Shown here: piece by piece, positions 1-8,527 of the stretch
Layout: each line of letters opens with the position of its first letter
Numbering within the stretch: the stretch's first letter is position 1
Program-made: the position numbers and the translations under genes
DNA from: Kluyvera sp047971185
Lineage (GTDB): Bacteria; Pseudomonadota; Gammaproteobacteria; Enterobacterales; Enterobacteriaceae
NCBI RefSeq assembly: GCF_047971185.1
Contig: NZ_JBKDZH010000051.1
Span: 7,919-71,918 of the forward strand
Reading direction: 5' to 3'
DNA length: 64,000 nucleotides
Notes under the pieces: generated by a model
The model's input: only the letters and a program-made list of their open reading frames with translations
The model's database searches: none
What the model was told of the DNA's origin: nothing

Positions 1-1835
1 TGCTGTCGACGGAAACGGAAGGCGGCGAAATCGTGCTCGAGCGCGAAACGCTGGCGGAAAACTACAGCGGGAAAACCATTTTTATCCAGCGCGGGCACGA
101 ATTTGATAGCCAGCCGACGGCCATTATCCCGCGCACGAAGTCCTGGTTCAAAGACACGTTAAAACTGTCGAAATTCCTCTATCTTGACTCTATCGTCGCC
201 AGTTTTATCATCAACGTGATCGCTATCGCCACGCCGCTGTTCGTGATGAACGTTTACGACCGCGTGGTGCCCAACCAGGCGACCGCCACCCTGTGGGTGC
301 TGGCGATCGGTATTTCGATTGCCTTTATCTTTGACCTGATACTGAAAGTATTACGCGGTATCTGCCTCGATTTAGCGGGGAAAAAGACCGATCTTATCGT
401 CTCGGCGGCGCTTTTCGAGCGCCTGCTCGGCATGAGGATGAAAGCGCGCCCGTTACGCGTCGGCAGCTTTACGCAGCACTTTCAGGAATACCAGTCGGTA
501 CGTGATTTTCTCTCATCGCTCACCCTGACGGCGCTGATCGACCTGCCGTTTACCTTATTGATTTTGCTGGTTATCGGTATCATCGGCGGCCCGCTGGCCT
601 TCGTTCCGCTGCTCTGTTACCCGCTGGCGCTGCTCGTCAACTGGATGATTCAGCGCCCGCTGCAGGCGCAGGTGCAGAAAACCTATCGCCTCTCCACGGA
701 ACGTCAGGCCATGCTGGTTGAGACCATTACCGGGCTGGACGCCATCAAGGTCAACAACGCGCAAAGCGAGCGTCAGTACCAGTGGGAACAGATTATCGGC
801 CAGCTCAGCAAGCTTGAGCTGCGGGTCAAATCGCTGTCCTACGTCGCGGTGAACTTCACCGCCTGGATTCAACAAATCGCGGGCGTGGTGATGATTGTCG
901 TCGGGGTTTACAGCATTATTGCCGGTAGCCTCAGTATGGGCGGCCTGATCGCCTGTTACCTGCTGAACCGTCGCGCGATGATGCCGATTGGCCAGCTCTG
1001 CAGCCTGATCACCCGCTACCAGCGCGCGAAAATGACCAAGGCCACCATCGACAACATGATGGACCTTGAGCAGGAAGTGCAGGACGACGAAGTGCCGCTG
1101 AAGCGCGAAACGCTCTCCGGAGCCATCGAATTCCGCGACGTTAGCTTCCGCTATCCGCATAACCAGTTCCTGTCGCTCAACGGTATTTCGCTGAAAATTG
1201 AGCCGGGCGAGAAGGTCGGGATTATCGGCCGCAGCGGCTCCGGCAAAAGCTCGCTGGCCAAGCTGCTGGTCGGTTTCTACCAGCCCGACGGCGGCACTAT
1301 CCTGATTGACGGTATCGACGCCCGCCAGCTCGACGTCAACGACGTGCGCCACAACATCGGCTACGCGCCGCAGGATATCCATCTGTTCAGCGGCACGCTG
1401 CGCGACAACCTGTTAAGCGGCGCCAGCTACGTGGACGAAGAAACAATGCTGCGCGCGGCCACCTTAGCCGGCGTGCACGAGTTTGCGCGCCGTCACCCGT
1501 CCGGCTACAACATGCAGGTCGGTGAACGCGGGATGAACCTCTCCGGCGGCCAACGACAGGCCGTCGCGCTGGCTCGTGCGCTGCTGCTCGACCCGCCGGT
1601 GCTGCTGATGGATGAGCCAACCAGTTCGATGGATAACACCAGCGAAGACCTGATTAAGAAGGCGCTGACGCCAATGGTGCGCAACAAAACGCTGTTGCTG
1701 GTGACCCACCGCGCCTCGTTGCTGACGCTGGTCGATCGTCTGATTATCCTCGACAACGGCAAAATCATCGCCGATGGTCCGAAAGAAAGCGTGATGAACG
1801 CACTGAAGAAAGGACAAATTCATGCGCAACGCTAA
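1..1835 (+). CDS. Type I secretion ABC exporter (LapB/HlyB-type), 5' end outside window
   Basis: Inner-membrane permease-ATPase that exports a large unfolded protein, probably an RTX/Bap-type adhesin, through a type I secretion channel. The frame is open to the first base of the window, and the residues before the GTG at 33 read like the end of the C39-like peptidase domain found in LapB-type exporters, so the gene starts upstream and the GTG is not the real start. A membrane domain of about six helices follows. The ATPase domain has a Walker A GRSGSGKSS (around base 1230), the signature LSGGQRQ (around 1540) and Walker B LLMDEP (around 1605). It overlaps the next gene by 14 bases, so the two are translationally coupled. 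The secreted substrate and the outer-membrane TolC-like partner are not in the window and are probably upstream. The family is certain; the substrate is inference. Confidence 0.9.
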   Translation, partial: LSTETEGGEIVLERETLAENYSGKTIFIQRGHEFDSQPTAIIPRTKSWFKDTLKLSKFLYLDSIVASFIINVIAIATPLFVMNVYDRVVPNQATATLWVLAIGISIAFIFDLILKVLRGICLDLAGKKTDLIVSAALFERLLGMRMKARPLRVGSFTQHFQEYQSVRDFLSSLTLTALIDLPFTLLILLVIGIIGGPLAFVPLLCYPLALLVNWMIQRPLQAQVQKTYRLSTERQAMLVETITGLDAIKVNNAQSERQYQWEQIIGQLSKLELRVKSLSYVAVNFTAWIQQIAGVVMIVVGVYSIIAGSLSMGGLIACYLLNRRAMMPIGQLCSLITRYQRAKMTKATIDNMMDLEQEVQDDEVPLKRETLSGAIEFRDVSFRYPHNQFLSLNGISLKIEPGEKVGIIGRSGSGKSSLAKLLVGFYQPDGGTILIDGIDARQLDVNDVRHNIGYAPQDIHLFSGTLRDNLLSGASYVDEETMLRAATLAGVHEFARRHPSGYNMQVGERGMNLSGGQRQAVALARALLLDPPVLLMDEPTSSMDNTSEDLIKKALTPMVRNKTLLLVTHRASLLTLVDRLIILDNGKIIADGPKESVMNALKKGQIHAQR

Positions 1836-3186
1836 CCGACTTACCCGCCTGATGAAATGGCTGTTTGGCGACAAAAATGCCTCTACGCTCACCGCTAACG
1901 AGGTGAATAAGGCGCTTATCGATGACTCCCCGCGGGTGGTGCGTATCACCCTGTGGGCCATTCTCGGCTTCTTTATCATCATGATTACCTGGGCATCGCT
2001 GGCCGACATTGATGAAGTCACGCGCGGCGATGGTAAAGCGATCCCGTCCTCACGCCTGCAAAAAATCCAGAACCTGGAGGGCGGGATTGTGGCTGAGGTG
2101 TTCGTGCACGAAGGTGAAGTGGTCAAAGCCGGCGCACCGCTGCTGCGCCTGGACGACACCCGCTTTCGCTCTAACGCCGGTGAGTCTGAGGCCGACCGTT
2201 TGGCGCTGGAGGCCCGCATTCAGCGCCTGACCGCGCAGCTGGACGATAAAGAGACCCTGACCCTGTCGCCGGATATCCTCGAGAAATCGCCGGATATCGC
2301 CAACGGCGAAATGGAGCTGTTCGCCAGCGTCAACAAGCGTATCCAGAGCGAACTGTCCGGCTTAAACGAACAGCTGGTGCAGAAGAAGCAGGAGCTGCTG
2401 GACTATCAGGCCAAAGGCTCGCAGTACCGCCGCAGCCTGAGCCTGTTGCAGCAGGAGATCAGCATGTCTGAGCCACTGGTCGCCAAAGGGGCGATTTCTA
2501 AGGTCGAGGTGCTGCGTCTGCGTCGTTCTGAGGTGGAAACCCGCGGGCAGCTTGAGTCCGTAACCCTGGCCGTGCCGCGCGCCGAGGCGGCGATTAAAGA
2601 GATTGAGAGCAAAATCAATGAAACGCGTGGCCGCTACCGCAGCGAAGCGCTGTCGCAGCTCAATGAAGCGCGAACCGATCTCAGCAAAATCGAAGCCTCC
2701 GGCAAAGCGATTGAAGACCGGGTGAACCGTACCCTCGTCACCTCGCCGGTGCGCGGTATCGTGCAGCAGCTGATGGTCAACACCATCGGCGGCGTTATTC
2801 AGCCGGGTAATGACCTGGTCGAAATCGTTCCACTGGATGATACGCTGCTGGTCGAGGCGAAAATCCGCCCGCAGGACATCGCGTTCCTGCGTCCGGGTCA
2901 GGAAGCTATCGTCAAATTCACCGCCTATGACTACACCATCTACGGCGGCCTGAAGGCGAAGCTGGAGCAAATCAGCCCGGATACGGTGACGGATAAAGAG
3001 GGGAAAAGCTTCTACGTCATTCGCCTGCGTACCGAGAAAAACCACCTGGGCAGCGACGAGAAGCCGCTGATTATTATCCCTGGGATGGTGGCGTCGGTAG
3101 ATATTATTACCGGTAAGAAAACGGTTCTCTCCTATCTGCTGAAGCCGATTCTGCGGGCCAAAGCGGAAGCGTTCCGCGAACGGTAA
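1822..3186 (+). CDS. HlyD-family periplasmic adaptor of type I secretion system (LapC-like)
   Basis: Membrane-fusion subunit linking the ABC exporter to the outer-membrane channel. The 454-residue protein has a cytoplasmic N-terminus, one transmembrane helix at about residues 38-60 (hydrophobic run ending before LADIDEVTRG), a lipoyl/barrel-sandwich half with the motif NLEGGIVAEV at about residue 84, a long alpha-helical coiled coil (about 110-300) and the second lipoyl half plus beta-barrel. This is the normal length and order for HlyD/LapC proteins. The start lies inside the 3' end of the ABC gene with the SD-like AAAGGA just upstream. A strong hairpin follows the stop, so this is the last gene of the secretion operon. 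Confidence 0.9.
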   Translation: MRNANRLTRLMKWLFGDKNASTLTANEVNKALIDDSPRVVRITLWAILGFFIIMITWASLADIDEVTRGDGKAIPSSRLQKIQNLEGGIVAEVFVHEGEVVKAGAPLLRLDDTRFRSNAGESEADRLALEARIQRLTAQLDDKETLTLSPDILEKSPDIANGEMELFASVNKRIQSELSGLNEQLVQKKQELLDYQAKGSQYRRSLSLLQQEISMSEPLVAKGAISKVEVLRLRRSEVETRGQLESVTLAVPRAEAAIKEIESKINETRGRYRSEALSQLNEARTDLSKIEASGKAIEDRVNRTLVTSPVRGIVQQLMVNTIGGVIQPGNDLVEIVPLDDTLLVEAKIRPQDIAFLRPGQEAIVKFTAYDYTIYGGLKAKLEQISPDTVTDKEGKSFYVIRLRTEKNHLGSDEKPLIIIPGMVASVDIITGKKTVLSYLLKPILRAKAEAFRER

Positions 3187-3191
3187 GCATC

Positions 3192-3231
3192 AAAAAACCC
3201 CGGCGGCTTAACGGGCCGACCGGGGTTGTTT
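3192..3231. terminator. Bidirectional terminator between the HlyD-family gene and proP
   Basis: Arms AACCCCGG (3196-3203) and CCGGGGTT (3220-3227) form a GC-rich stem. A run of six A precedes it (3192-3197), giving a U-tract for minus-strand transcripts, and GTTTG follows it on the plus strand. It sits between two convergent genes, so it can serve both. Confidence 0.75.
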
Positions 3232-3240
3232 GATCTGTTT

Positions 3241-3270
3241 CCCGGCGTCGCTGCGCTCGGCCGGGCTACG
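3241..3270. repeat. REP-like palindromic repeat
   Basis: The palindrome CCCGGCGTCG...CGGCCGGGCTACG lies just past the 3' end of proP. The same sequence type recurs at 28690-28720 and near 63957-63985, so it belongs to a dispersed extragenic repeat family of this genome. Confidence 0.7.
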
Positions 3271-3272
3271 TT

Positions 3273-4775
3273 TTACTCGTTAATCTTCGGATGCTGCATC
3301 ACCAGCTGCGAGCGTTTCTCCTGCAGCTCGGCAATCTCCGCGTCAATATCTTCAATCTTGTGCTCAATATGGTCGTGATGCTCCTGAAGAATTTCACGCG
3401 CTTCCTCGATATCCGAGGCCGCAGGTGTCGCGCCTTTCAGCGGACGGTTGGCGGTCTCTTTCATCGTCACGCCGGTAATCAGACCAATCACCGCAATCAC
3501 CATCAGATAGTAAGCCGGCATCATCAGGTTCTGCGTTGACTCAACCAGCCAGGCCGCCAGCGTCGGCGTCAGACCGGCCACCAGCACCGAGATGTTAAAG
3601 GCGCTGGCCAGCGCGCTATAGCGGATGTGGGTCGGGAACATCGCCGGCAGCGACGAAGCCATCACCCCGGTGAAACAGTTGAGGATCACCGCCAGCAGCA
3701 GCAGGCCGGAGAAAATCAGCCCGATCGAGTTGCTGTTAATCAGGATAAATGCCGGAATCGAGAACACCAGCAGCGCGACGCTGCCCACTACCACGAACGG
3801 GCGACGGCCGAAGCGGTCGCTCAGCAGCCCCATCACCGGCTGCACGAAAAGCATCCCGATCATAATGGCGATAATAATCAGCACGCCGTGGTCTTCCGAG
3901 TAGTGCAGGTTATGCGACAGGTAGCTCGGCATGTAGGTCAGCAGCATGTAGTAGGTGACGTTGGTCGAGATAACCAGGCCGATACAGGCCAGCAGGCTAC
4001 GCCAGTGCTTGGTGGCGATCTCTTTAAACGATACTTTCGGGCCGTCCTGCAGGCCCTGACGATCGCCCTGCTCGAGCTTATCCACGTGCTGCTGGAACGC
4101 CGGCGTCTCTTCCAGCGCATGACGCAGGTAAAGACCGATAACCCCTAGCGGCAGCGCGACGAAGAACGGAATACGCCAGCCCCATTCGAGGAAGTTGGCC
4201 TCACCGACCGCCGTAGAGAGCAGAACCACCAGCCCTGCGCCCATCACAAACCCGGCGATAGAACCGAAGTCCAGCCAGCTGCCCATAAAGCCGCGCTTAC
4301 GGTCCGGTGAATATTCGGCAACGAAGATCGACGCCCCGGTATATTCGCCGCCGACCGAGAAGCCCTGCGCCATTTTACACAGCAGCAGCAGCACAGGCGC
4401 CCAGATACCAATGGACTCATACGACGGAATAAGCCCGATACAGAATGTACTGAGCGACATAATGATAATGGTGATGGAGAGAATCTTCTGGCGGCCGTAT
4501 TTATCCCCCAGCATCCCGAAGAACAGCCCGCCCAGCGGACGAATCAGGAAGGGAACGGAGAAGGTCCCCAGTGCGGCAATCATCTGTACGCTTGGGTCTG
4601 CGTCCGGGAAGAAGACTTTACCCAGCGCGTAGGCCACGAATCCATAAACCCCGAAATCGAACCACTCCATCGCGTTACCCAACGAAGCGGCGGTAATTGC
4701 TTTGCGTAGTTTGGCATCATCGATAATGGTGACGTCACGAAGCGTGATCGGTTTTACTTTTTTCCTTCTAAGCAT
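3273..4775 (-). CDS. proP: Proline/glycine betaine:H+ symporter ProP
   Basis: Osmosensing major-facilitator transporter that takes up proline, glycine betaine and related osmoprotectants with protons at high osmolality. The product is 500 residues, the same length as E. coli ProP, and begins MLRRKKVKPITLRDVT. It has 12 predicted membrane helices, the MFS loop motif GMLGDKYGRQK near residue 88 and a second copy LLSDRFGRRP near 318. The C-terminus (about 450-500) is the charged heptad-patterned coiled coil that tunes osmotic activation in E. coli ProP. It diverges from kdgT across a long regulatory gap that carries a CRP-like site. Confidence 0.97.
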   Translation of the reverse strand: MLRRKKVKPITLRDVTIIDDAKLRKAITAASLGNAMEWFDFGVYGFVAYALGKVFFPDADPSVQMIAALGTFSVPFLIRPLGGLFFGMLGDKYGRQKILSITIIIMSLSTFCIGLIPSYESIGIWAPVLLLLCKMAQGFSVGGEYTGASIFVAEYSPDRKRGFMGSWLDFGSIAGFVMGAGLVVLLSTAVGEANFLEWGWRIPFFVALPLGVIGLYLRHALEETPAFQQHVDKLEQGDRQGLQDGPKVSFKEIATKHWRSLLACIGLVISTNVTYYMLLTYMPSYLSHNLHYSEDHGVLIIIAIMIGMLFVQPVMGLLSDRFGRRPFVVVGSVALLVFSIPAFILINSNSIGLIFSGLLLLAVILNCFTGVMASSLPAMFPTHIRYSALASAFNISVLVAGLTPTLAAWLVESTQNLMMPAYYLMVIAVIGLITGVTMKETANRPLKGATPAASDIEEAREILQEHHDHIEHKIEDIDAEIAELQEKRSQLVMQHPKINE

Positions 4776-5030
4776 GGTTTTCCTCGTTCAATTTCGCCTT
4801 GAACGCACACCCCGTGGCGGCAAACGGCAAGGCGTTTGCGAAGGTGCGTAAAGGGAACCGTGGCAATTCTGGTTCCGTTTATCCAAGCGTAGCAGGTTTG
4901 CATGTCGGCGGTGGAGTATGTTCTCCGGACAATCAAACCTGTTGAGCCTGATGGCGAGTCTGTTAAAAAGGCGCCTCTCGAAAAAATCCCACAGAGGGGC
5001 AATCCTATTTACCCTAACAGCGATTAATAT

Positions 5031-5046
5031 TGTGATCAACTTAACA
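5031..5046 (-). promoter_or_regulatory. CRP-like site upstream of proP
   Basis: Read on the minus strand the site is TGTTAAGTTGATCACA, one base from the TGTGA-N6-TCACA consensus. It lies about 255 bases before the proP start, where E. coli proP has its P1-associated CRP site. Binding is inferred. Confidence 0.6.
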
Positions 5047-5238
5047 AAAGCATGACACCGACTACGCTGGCGAAATATTTCCCTCACATTTGACCGACCA
5101 TCGCGGTTTGACCAGCCGAAAAATCGCGCAAATCGCCCCCCTTTTTTCCTCATCTAAGATAAAACTTATTTCAAAATATTTCACAATGTTTTCACAGCAT
5201 TTCTCAATCTCATCAGAACGCTGATTCCATTTATGAAA

Positions 5239-5253
5239 TATGTGATCCACATA
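5239..5253. promoter_or_regulatory. Inverted repeat TATGTG-ATC-CACATA
   Basis: Perfect 6+6 base inverted repeat with a 3-base centre, immediately before the KdgR-like palindrome. The spacing is too short for a standard CRP site, so the binding protein is unknown. Confidence 0.35.
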
Positions 5254-5255
5254 AC

Positions 5256-5270
5256 TAAAACACTGTTTTA
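5256..5270 (+). promoter_or_regulatory. Candidate KdgR operator upstream of kdgT
   Basis: The sequence TAAAACACTGTTTTA is a perfect 6+6 palindrome around ACT and resembles the KdgR (IclR family) box, whose core is AAAC-N3/4-GTTT. It lies about 190 bases before kdgT, a known KdgR target in E. coli and pectinolytic enterobacteria. The operator role is inference. Confidence 0.5.
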
Positions 5271-5457
5271 TTTTGATTGAATCAGCATTCCAGCAAATGC
5301 ATTATAGCGTCCGAAACAACGTTAAACATGCCAGAAAATTCCTACGCATGGGTAGGCTACTGGGATGTAAACACCAGACGATAGCAATATAAACAACTGA
5401 AATTATTATACTTAATCTCTTCTGACGTCAGCCGACGGCACGAAGCGAGGATGCCAC

Positions 5458-6456
5458 ATGAAAATTAAAGCAACAATGGAACGAATCCCTGGTGGGATGA
5501 TGCTGATCCCGTTACTGTTAGGCGCGGTATTAAATACCTTTGCACCTGACACCGGTGAATATTTCGGATCTTTCACTAAAGGTATGATCGGCGGAACGGT
5601 GCCTATTCTGGCCGTCTGGTTCTTCTGTATTGGGGCATCCATTGATTTGCGCGCCACCGGCACGGTATTACGTAAATCCGGTACGCTGGTGCTGACCAAA
5701 ATCGGCGTGGCGTGGGTCGTGGCGATGATTGCCGCGATGTTTATTCCTGAGGGCGGTATTCAGACCGGTTTCTTCGCCGGGCTTTCCGTGCTGGCGATCG
5801 TTTCCGCGATGGATATGACCAACGGCGGCCTGTACGCCAGCCTGATGAACCAGTACGGCACCAAAGAAGAGTCCGGCGCATTCGTACTGATGTCTCTGGA
5901 ATCCGGCCCGCTGATGACCATGGTGATCCTCGGTTCCGCAGGTCTCGCTTCCTTCGAGCCACACCACTTTATCGGTGCGGTGCTGCCGTTCCTGATCGGC
6001 TTTACGCTGGGCAACCTGGACCACGATCTGCGTTCTTTCTTCAGCAAAGCCACGCCGGTACTGATTCCGTTCTTCGGCTTCGCGCTGGGTAACACCATCA
6101 ACCTGAGCGTGATTATGGACACCGGCCTGCTGGGCATTCTGCTGGGTGTTGCCGTTATCGTTATCACCGGTATTCCGCTGATTATTGCTGACCGCGTGAT
6201 CGGGGGTGGTAATGGTACCGCAGGCGTCGCCGCCTCTTCCGCAGCAGGTGCTGCCGTGGCGAACCCGGTGATCATTGCGCAGATTAACCCATCGTTCGCC
6301 CCGGTGGCCGCTTCCGCCACGGCGCTGGTTGCCGCAAGCGTGATTGTCACCGCGATTCTGGTGCCGATTATTACCGCGCTGTATGCGAAACGTTACGGCG
6401 CACCAAAACCGGAAGGCGCCGAAAAGCAGGTGATACCGGAGTCCGCGCACCACTAA
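5458..6456 (+). CDS. kdgT: 2-keto-3-deoxygluconate permease KdgT
   Basis: Proton symporter that brings in 2-keto-3-deoxygluconate (KDG), an intermediate of hexuronate and pectin breakdown, for KDG kinase/aldolase. The 332-residue protein (E. coli KdgT is about 327) starts MKIKATMERIPGGMMLIPLL and has around ten hydrophobic segments. Family stretches such as SAMDMTNGGLYASLMNQYG (about residue 119) and GTAGVAASSAAGAAVANP (about 258) are clear. GAGG lies 8 bases before the ATG. It is a single gene closed by a hairpin. In E. coli kdgT is elsewhere on the chromosome, so its place beside proP and the phn genes is lineage-specific. Confidence 0.95.
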   Translation: MKIKATMERIPGGMMLIPLLLGAVLNTFAPDTGEYFGSFTKGMIGGTVPILAVWFFCIGASIDLRATGTVLRKSGTLVLTKIGVAWVVAMIAAMFIPEGGIQTGFFAGLSVLAIVSAMDMTNGGLYASLMNQYGTKEESGAFVLMSLESGPLMTMVILGSAGLASFEPHHFIGAVLPFLIGFTLGNLDHDLRSFFSKATPVLIPFFGFALGNTINLSVIMDTGLLGILLGVAVIVITGIPLIIADRVIGGGNGTAGVAASSAAGAAVANPVIIAQINPSFAPVAASATALVAASVIVTAILVPIITALYAKRYGAPKPEGAEKQVIPESAHH

Positions 6457-6463
6457 ATCGGTT

Positions 6464-6486
6464 CCCTCTCCCCGCCGGGGAGAGGG
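6464..6486 (+). terminator. Hairpin after kdgT
   Basis: Arms CCCTCTCCCC and GGGGAGAGGG with a GCC loop form a perfect 10-bp stem 7 bases after the kdgT stop. There is no good U-tract, so it may act as an mRNA-stabilising or weak terminating hairpin. The arms belong to the CCCTCTCC repeat family seen elsewhere in the window. Confidence 0.5.
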
Positions 6487-6627
6487 ATAATTTCCCCGCC
6501 CTTCCCCATCCCGTCCGGGATAACACCGACAAATGCAGGGTTTTATTGTATAATCAGGGCTATTTTCGGCGATTTGCCGTTTTTTCAGGCCCTTGCCTTT
6601 CGCACTGCACTTTTGAGGAAACACTCC

Positions 6628-6963
6628 ATGTCATTACCCCACTGCCCACAATGCAACTCCGAATACACCTACGAAGACAACGGCATGTTCATCTGCCCGG
6701 AATGCGCACACGAGTGGAACGATGCTGAACCGGCACAAGACAGCGATGCGCTGATTGTTAAAGATGCCAACGGCAACCTGCTGGCCGACGGCGACAGCGT
6801 CACCGTCGTCAAAGACCTGAAGGTCAAAGGCAGCTCTTCGATGCTGAAAATCGGCACCAAAGTGAAAAACATCCGTCTGGTCGAAGGCGATCACAACATC
6901 GATTGCAAAATCGACGGCTTTGGCCCGATGAAGCTGAAATCTGAGTTTGTGAAAAAGAACTGA
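6628..6963 (+). CDS. yjdM: Zinc-ribbon alkylphosphonate-associated protein YjdM (PhnA)
   Basis: Small conserved protein historically called PhnA. In E. coli it is not needed for phosphonate use and its biochemical role is unsettled. The 111-residue product begins MSLPHCPQCNSEYTYEDNG. The N-terminal zinc ribbon is visible as CPQC (near residue 6) and CPEC (near 25); the rest is a small KOW/SH3-like beta domain ending MKLKSEFVKKN. An earlier in-frame codon exists, but the ATG at 6628 has TGAGG 10 bases upstream and gives the E. coli length. It is monocistronic here, with a BIME between it and yjdN. Confidence 0.93.
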   Translation: MSLPHCPQCNSEYTYEDNGMFICPECAHEWNDAEPAQDSDALIVKDANGNLLADGDSVTVVKDLKVKGSSSMLKIGTKVKNIRLVEGDHNIDCKIDGFGPMKLKSEFVKKN

Positions 6964-6977
6964 TTGAGCCTGTAGCA

Positions 6978-7061
6978 TTGCCGGATGGCGATGCTACGTA
7001 TCTTATCCGGCCTACCAATTGCACTGTCCCGTAGGCCGGATAAGCGAAGCGCCATCCGGCA
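6978..7061. repeat. BIME (two facing REP units) between yjdM and yjdN
   Basis: Two inversely oriented REP units, TTGCCGGATGGCG...TTATCCGGCCTAC at 6978-7015 and GTAGGCCGGATAAGCG...CATCCGGC at 7031-7060, match the canonical enterobacterial REP consensus. Such elements form stable hairpins and can bind gyrase or IHF. Confidence 0.9.
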
Positions 7062-7137
7062 CTCCCCCCGCCACGCTTAGCTCCCTGCACCGACACGCAC
7101 TACACTTAACTGGCTACTCTTACCTGAGGTAACGATC

Positions 7138-7584
7138 ATGCCTTTAAGTCCCTATCTCGCCTTTTCCGGCAACTGCGCCGATGCCATTGCCTACTACCAG
7201 CAGGCGCTGGGTGCGGAACTGCGCTATAAAATCACCTTTGGCGAAATGCCGCCGTCCGCGATGGACGACGAAGGCGGCTGCCCCTCCGGCCTGAAATTTC
7301 CCGACAGCGCTATCGCCCACGCCAACGTGCACATCGCCGGCAGCGACATCATGATGAGCGACGGCACCTCGCCGGATAACGCCCACTACGCGGGCTTTAC
7401 GCTGGTGCTCGACACCCAGGACGTCAAAGAAGGCAAACGCTGGTTTGATAATCTCGCCGCCAACGGCAAAGTGGAAATGCCCTGGCAGGAGACCTTCTGG
7501 GCGCACGGTTTTGGCCGCGTGGTCGACCGGTACGGCGTGCCGTGGATGATTAACGTTGTCAAACCGCAGGAGCCCACGCTCTGA
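7138..7584 (+). CDS. yjdN: VOC/glyoxalase-fold protein YjdN (PhnB)
   Basis: Glyoxalase/bleomycin-resistance (VOC) superfamily protein formerly called PhnB. It lies at the head of the phosphonate region but is not essential for phosphonate breakdown in E. coli, and its substrate is unknown. The product is 148 residues (E. coli 147), starting MPLSPYLAFSGNCADAIAYYQ, with the 3-demethylubiquinone-methyltransferase-like motifs GSDIMMSD (near 61) and WQETFWAHGFGRVVDRYG (near 115), where E and H are probable metal ligands. TGAGG precedes the ATG. The Pho box lies after this gene, so it is probably transcribed separately from phnC. Confidence 0.93.
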   Translation: MPLSPYLAFSGNCADAIAYYQQALGAELRYKITFGEMPPSAMDDEGGCPSGLKFPDSAIAHANVHIAGSDIMMSDGTSPDNAHYAGFTLVLDTQDVKEGKRWFDNLAANGKVEMPWQETFWAHGFGRVVDRYGVPWMINVVKPQEPTL

Positions 7585-7643
7585 CCCCACGGGAGGCCCG
7601 GCCTCCCGCTCTGTCATCGAATTCCCGTCAACTATTCATCCCT

Positions 7644-7672
7644 CAGTAACTATCTCTTAACCCAAATGTCAC
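7644..7672 (+). promoter_or_regulatory. Pho box (PhoB sites) of the phn operon
   Basis: Three 7-base PhoB half-sites repeat at exact 11-base spacing: CAGTAAC (7644-7650), TCTTAAC (7655-7661) and ATGTCAC (7666-7672), each separated by 4 bases. They lie 44 bases before phnC, as the E. coli Pho box does. Induction by phosphate starvation through PhoB is inferred from this arrangement. Confidence 0.75.
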
Positions 7673-7715
7673 ACAAGTTCGCCACGATGGGGCCACCTTT
7701 TTTGAGGGGTCCAAC

Positions 7716-8504
7716 ATGCAAACAATTATTCGCGTTGAAAAGCTGAACAAAACGTTCAACCAGCATCAGGTGCTGCACGCCGTTGACCTGAACGTCCACG
7801 CCGGTGAGATGGTGGCTCTGCTTGGCCCGTCCGGTTCTGGCAAATCCACCCTTTTACGTCATCTGAGCGGCCTGATCGTCGGCGATAAAACGCCGGAGTG
7901 CCGCATTGAGCTGCTGGGCAAAACCGTACAGCAGGCGGGCCGACTGGCGCGCGACATCCGCCAAAGCCGCGCCCACACCGGCTACATCTTTCAGCAGTTC
8001 AACCTCGTTAACCGCCTGAGCGTACTGGAGAACGTGCTGATCGGCGCGCTCGGCAGCACGCCGTTCTGGCGCACCTGTTTTAGCTGGTTCACCCGCGAAC
8101 AAAAACAGCGCGCCTTGCAGGCGCTCACCCGCGTCGGCATGGCGCACATGGCCCACCAGCGCGTGTCTACTCTCTCCGGCGGCCAGCAGCAGCGCGTCGC
8201 CATTGCCCGCGCGCTGATGCAGCAGGCAAAAGTCATTCTTGCCGACGAGCCTATCGCCTCGCTGGACCCGGAATCGGCGCGCATCGTGATGGACACGCTG
8301 CGCGACATTAACCAGACCGACGGCATCACCGTGGTGGTGACGCTGCACCAGGTCGACTATGCGCTGCGCTACTGCGAACGCATCATCGCGCTACGTCAGG
8401 GACACGTGTTCTACGACGGCAGCAGCCAGCAGTTTGATAACGAACGTTTTGACCATCTCTACCGCAGCATCAATCGCGTCGAAGAGAACGCGCAGGCTGC
8501 TTAA
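7716..8504 (+). CDS. phnC: Phosphonate ABC transporter ATPase PhnC
   Basis: Cytoplasmic ATPase of the PhnCDE importer, powering uptake of phosphonates and phosphite. The 262-residue protein has Walker A GPSGSGKST (residues 37-45), the signature LSGGQQQR (about 152-159), Walker B VILADEP, and a switch histidine in VTLHQVDYA. This is the first gene of the 14-gene operon, 44 bases after the Pho box. A 23-base gap separates it from phnD. Confidence 0.97.
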   Translation: MQTIIRVEKLNKTFNQHQVLHAVDLNVHAGEMVALLGPSGSGKSTLLRHLSGLIVGDKTPECRIELLGKTVQQAGRLARDIRQSRAHTGYIFQQFNLVNRLSVLENVLIGALGSTPFWRTCFSWFTREQKQRALQALTRVGMAHMAHQRVSTLSGGQQQRVAIARALMQQAKVILADEPIASLDPESARIVMDTLRDINQTDGITVVVTLHQVDYALRYCERIIALRQGHVFYDGSSQQFDNERFDHLYRSINRVEENAQAA

Positions 8505-8527
8505 CGTCCCCACGATGAGGAATGGAA

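Larger units (their letters stand above)
4776..5457. promoter_or_regulatory. proP-kdgT divergent regulatory region
   Basis: A 682-base gap between divergent starts with no convincing gene; the minus-strand frames here have no homologue I recognise. It should carry the proP promoters (two in E. coli: P1 controlled by CRP, P2 by Fis and sigma-S) and the kdgT promoter. Visible elements are a CRP-like site (5031-5046), an inverted repeat (5239-5253) and a KdgR-like palindrome (5256-5270), listed separately. The half nearest kdgT is AT-rich. Confidence 0.7.

Noticed and set aside
4754..5250. Small minus-strand open frames upstream of proP
   Set aside because: They overlap the proP start or its promoter region, lack convincing ribosome sites and show no family resemblance; they are probably chance frames.
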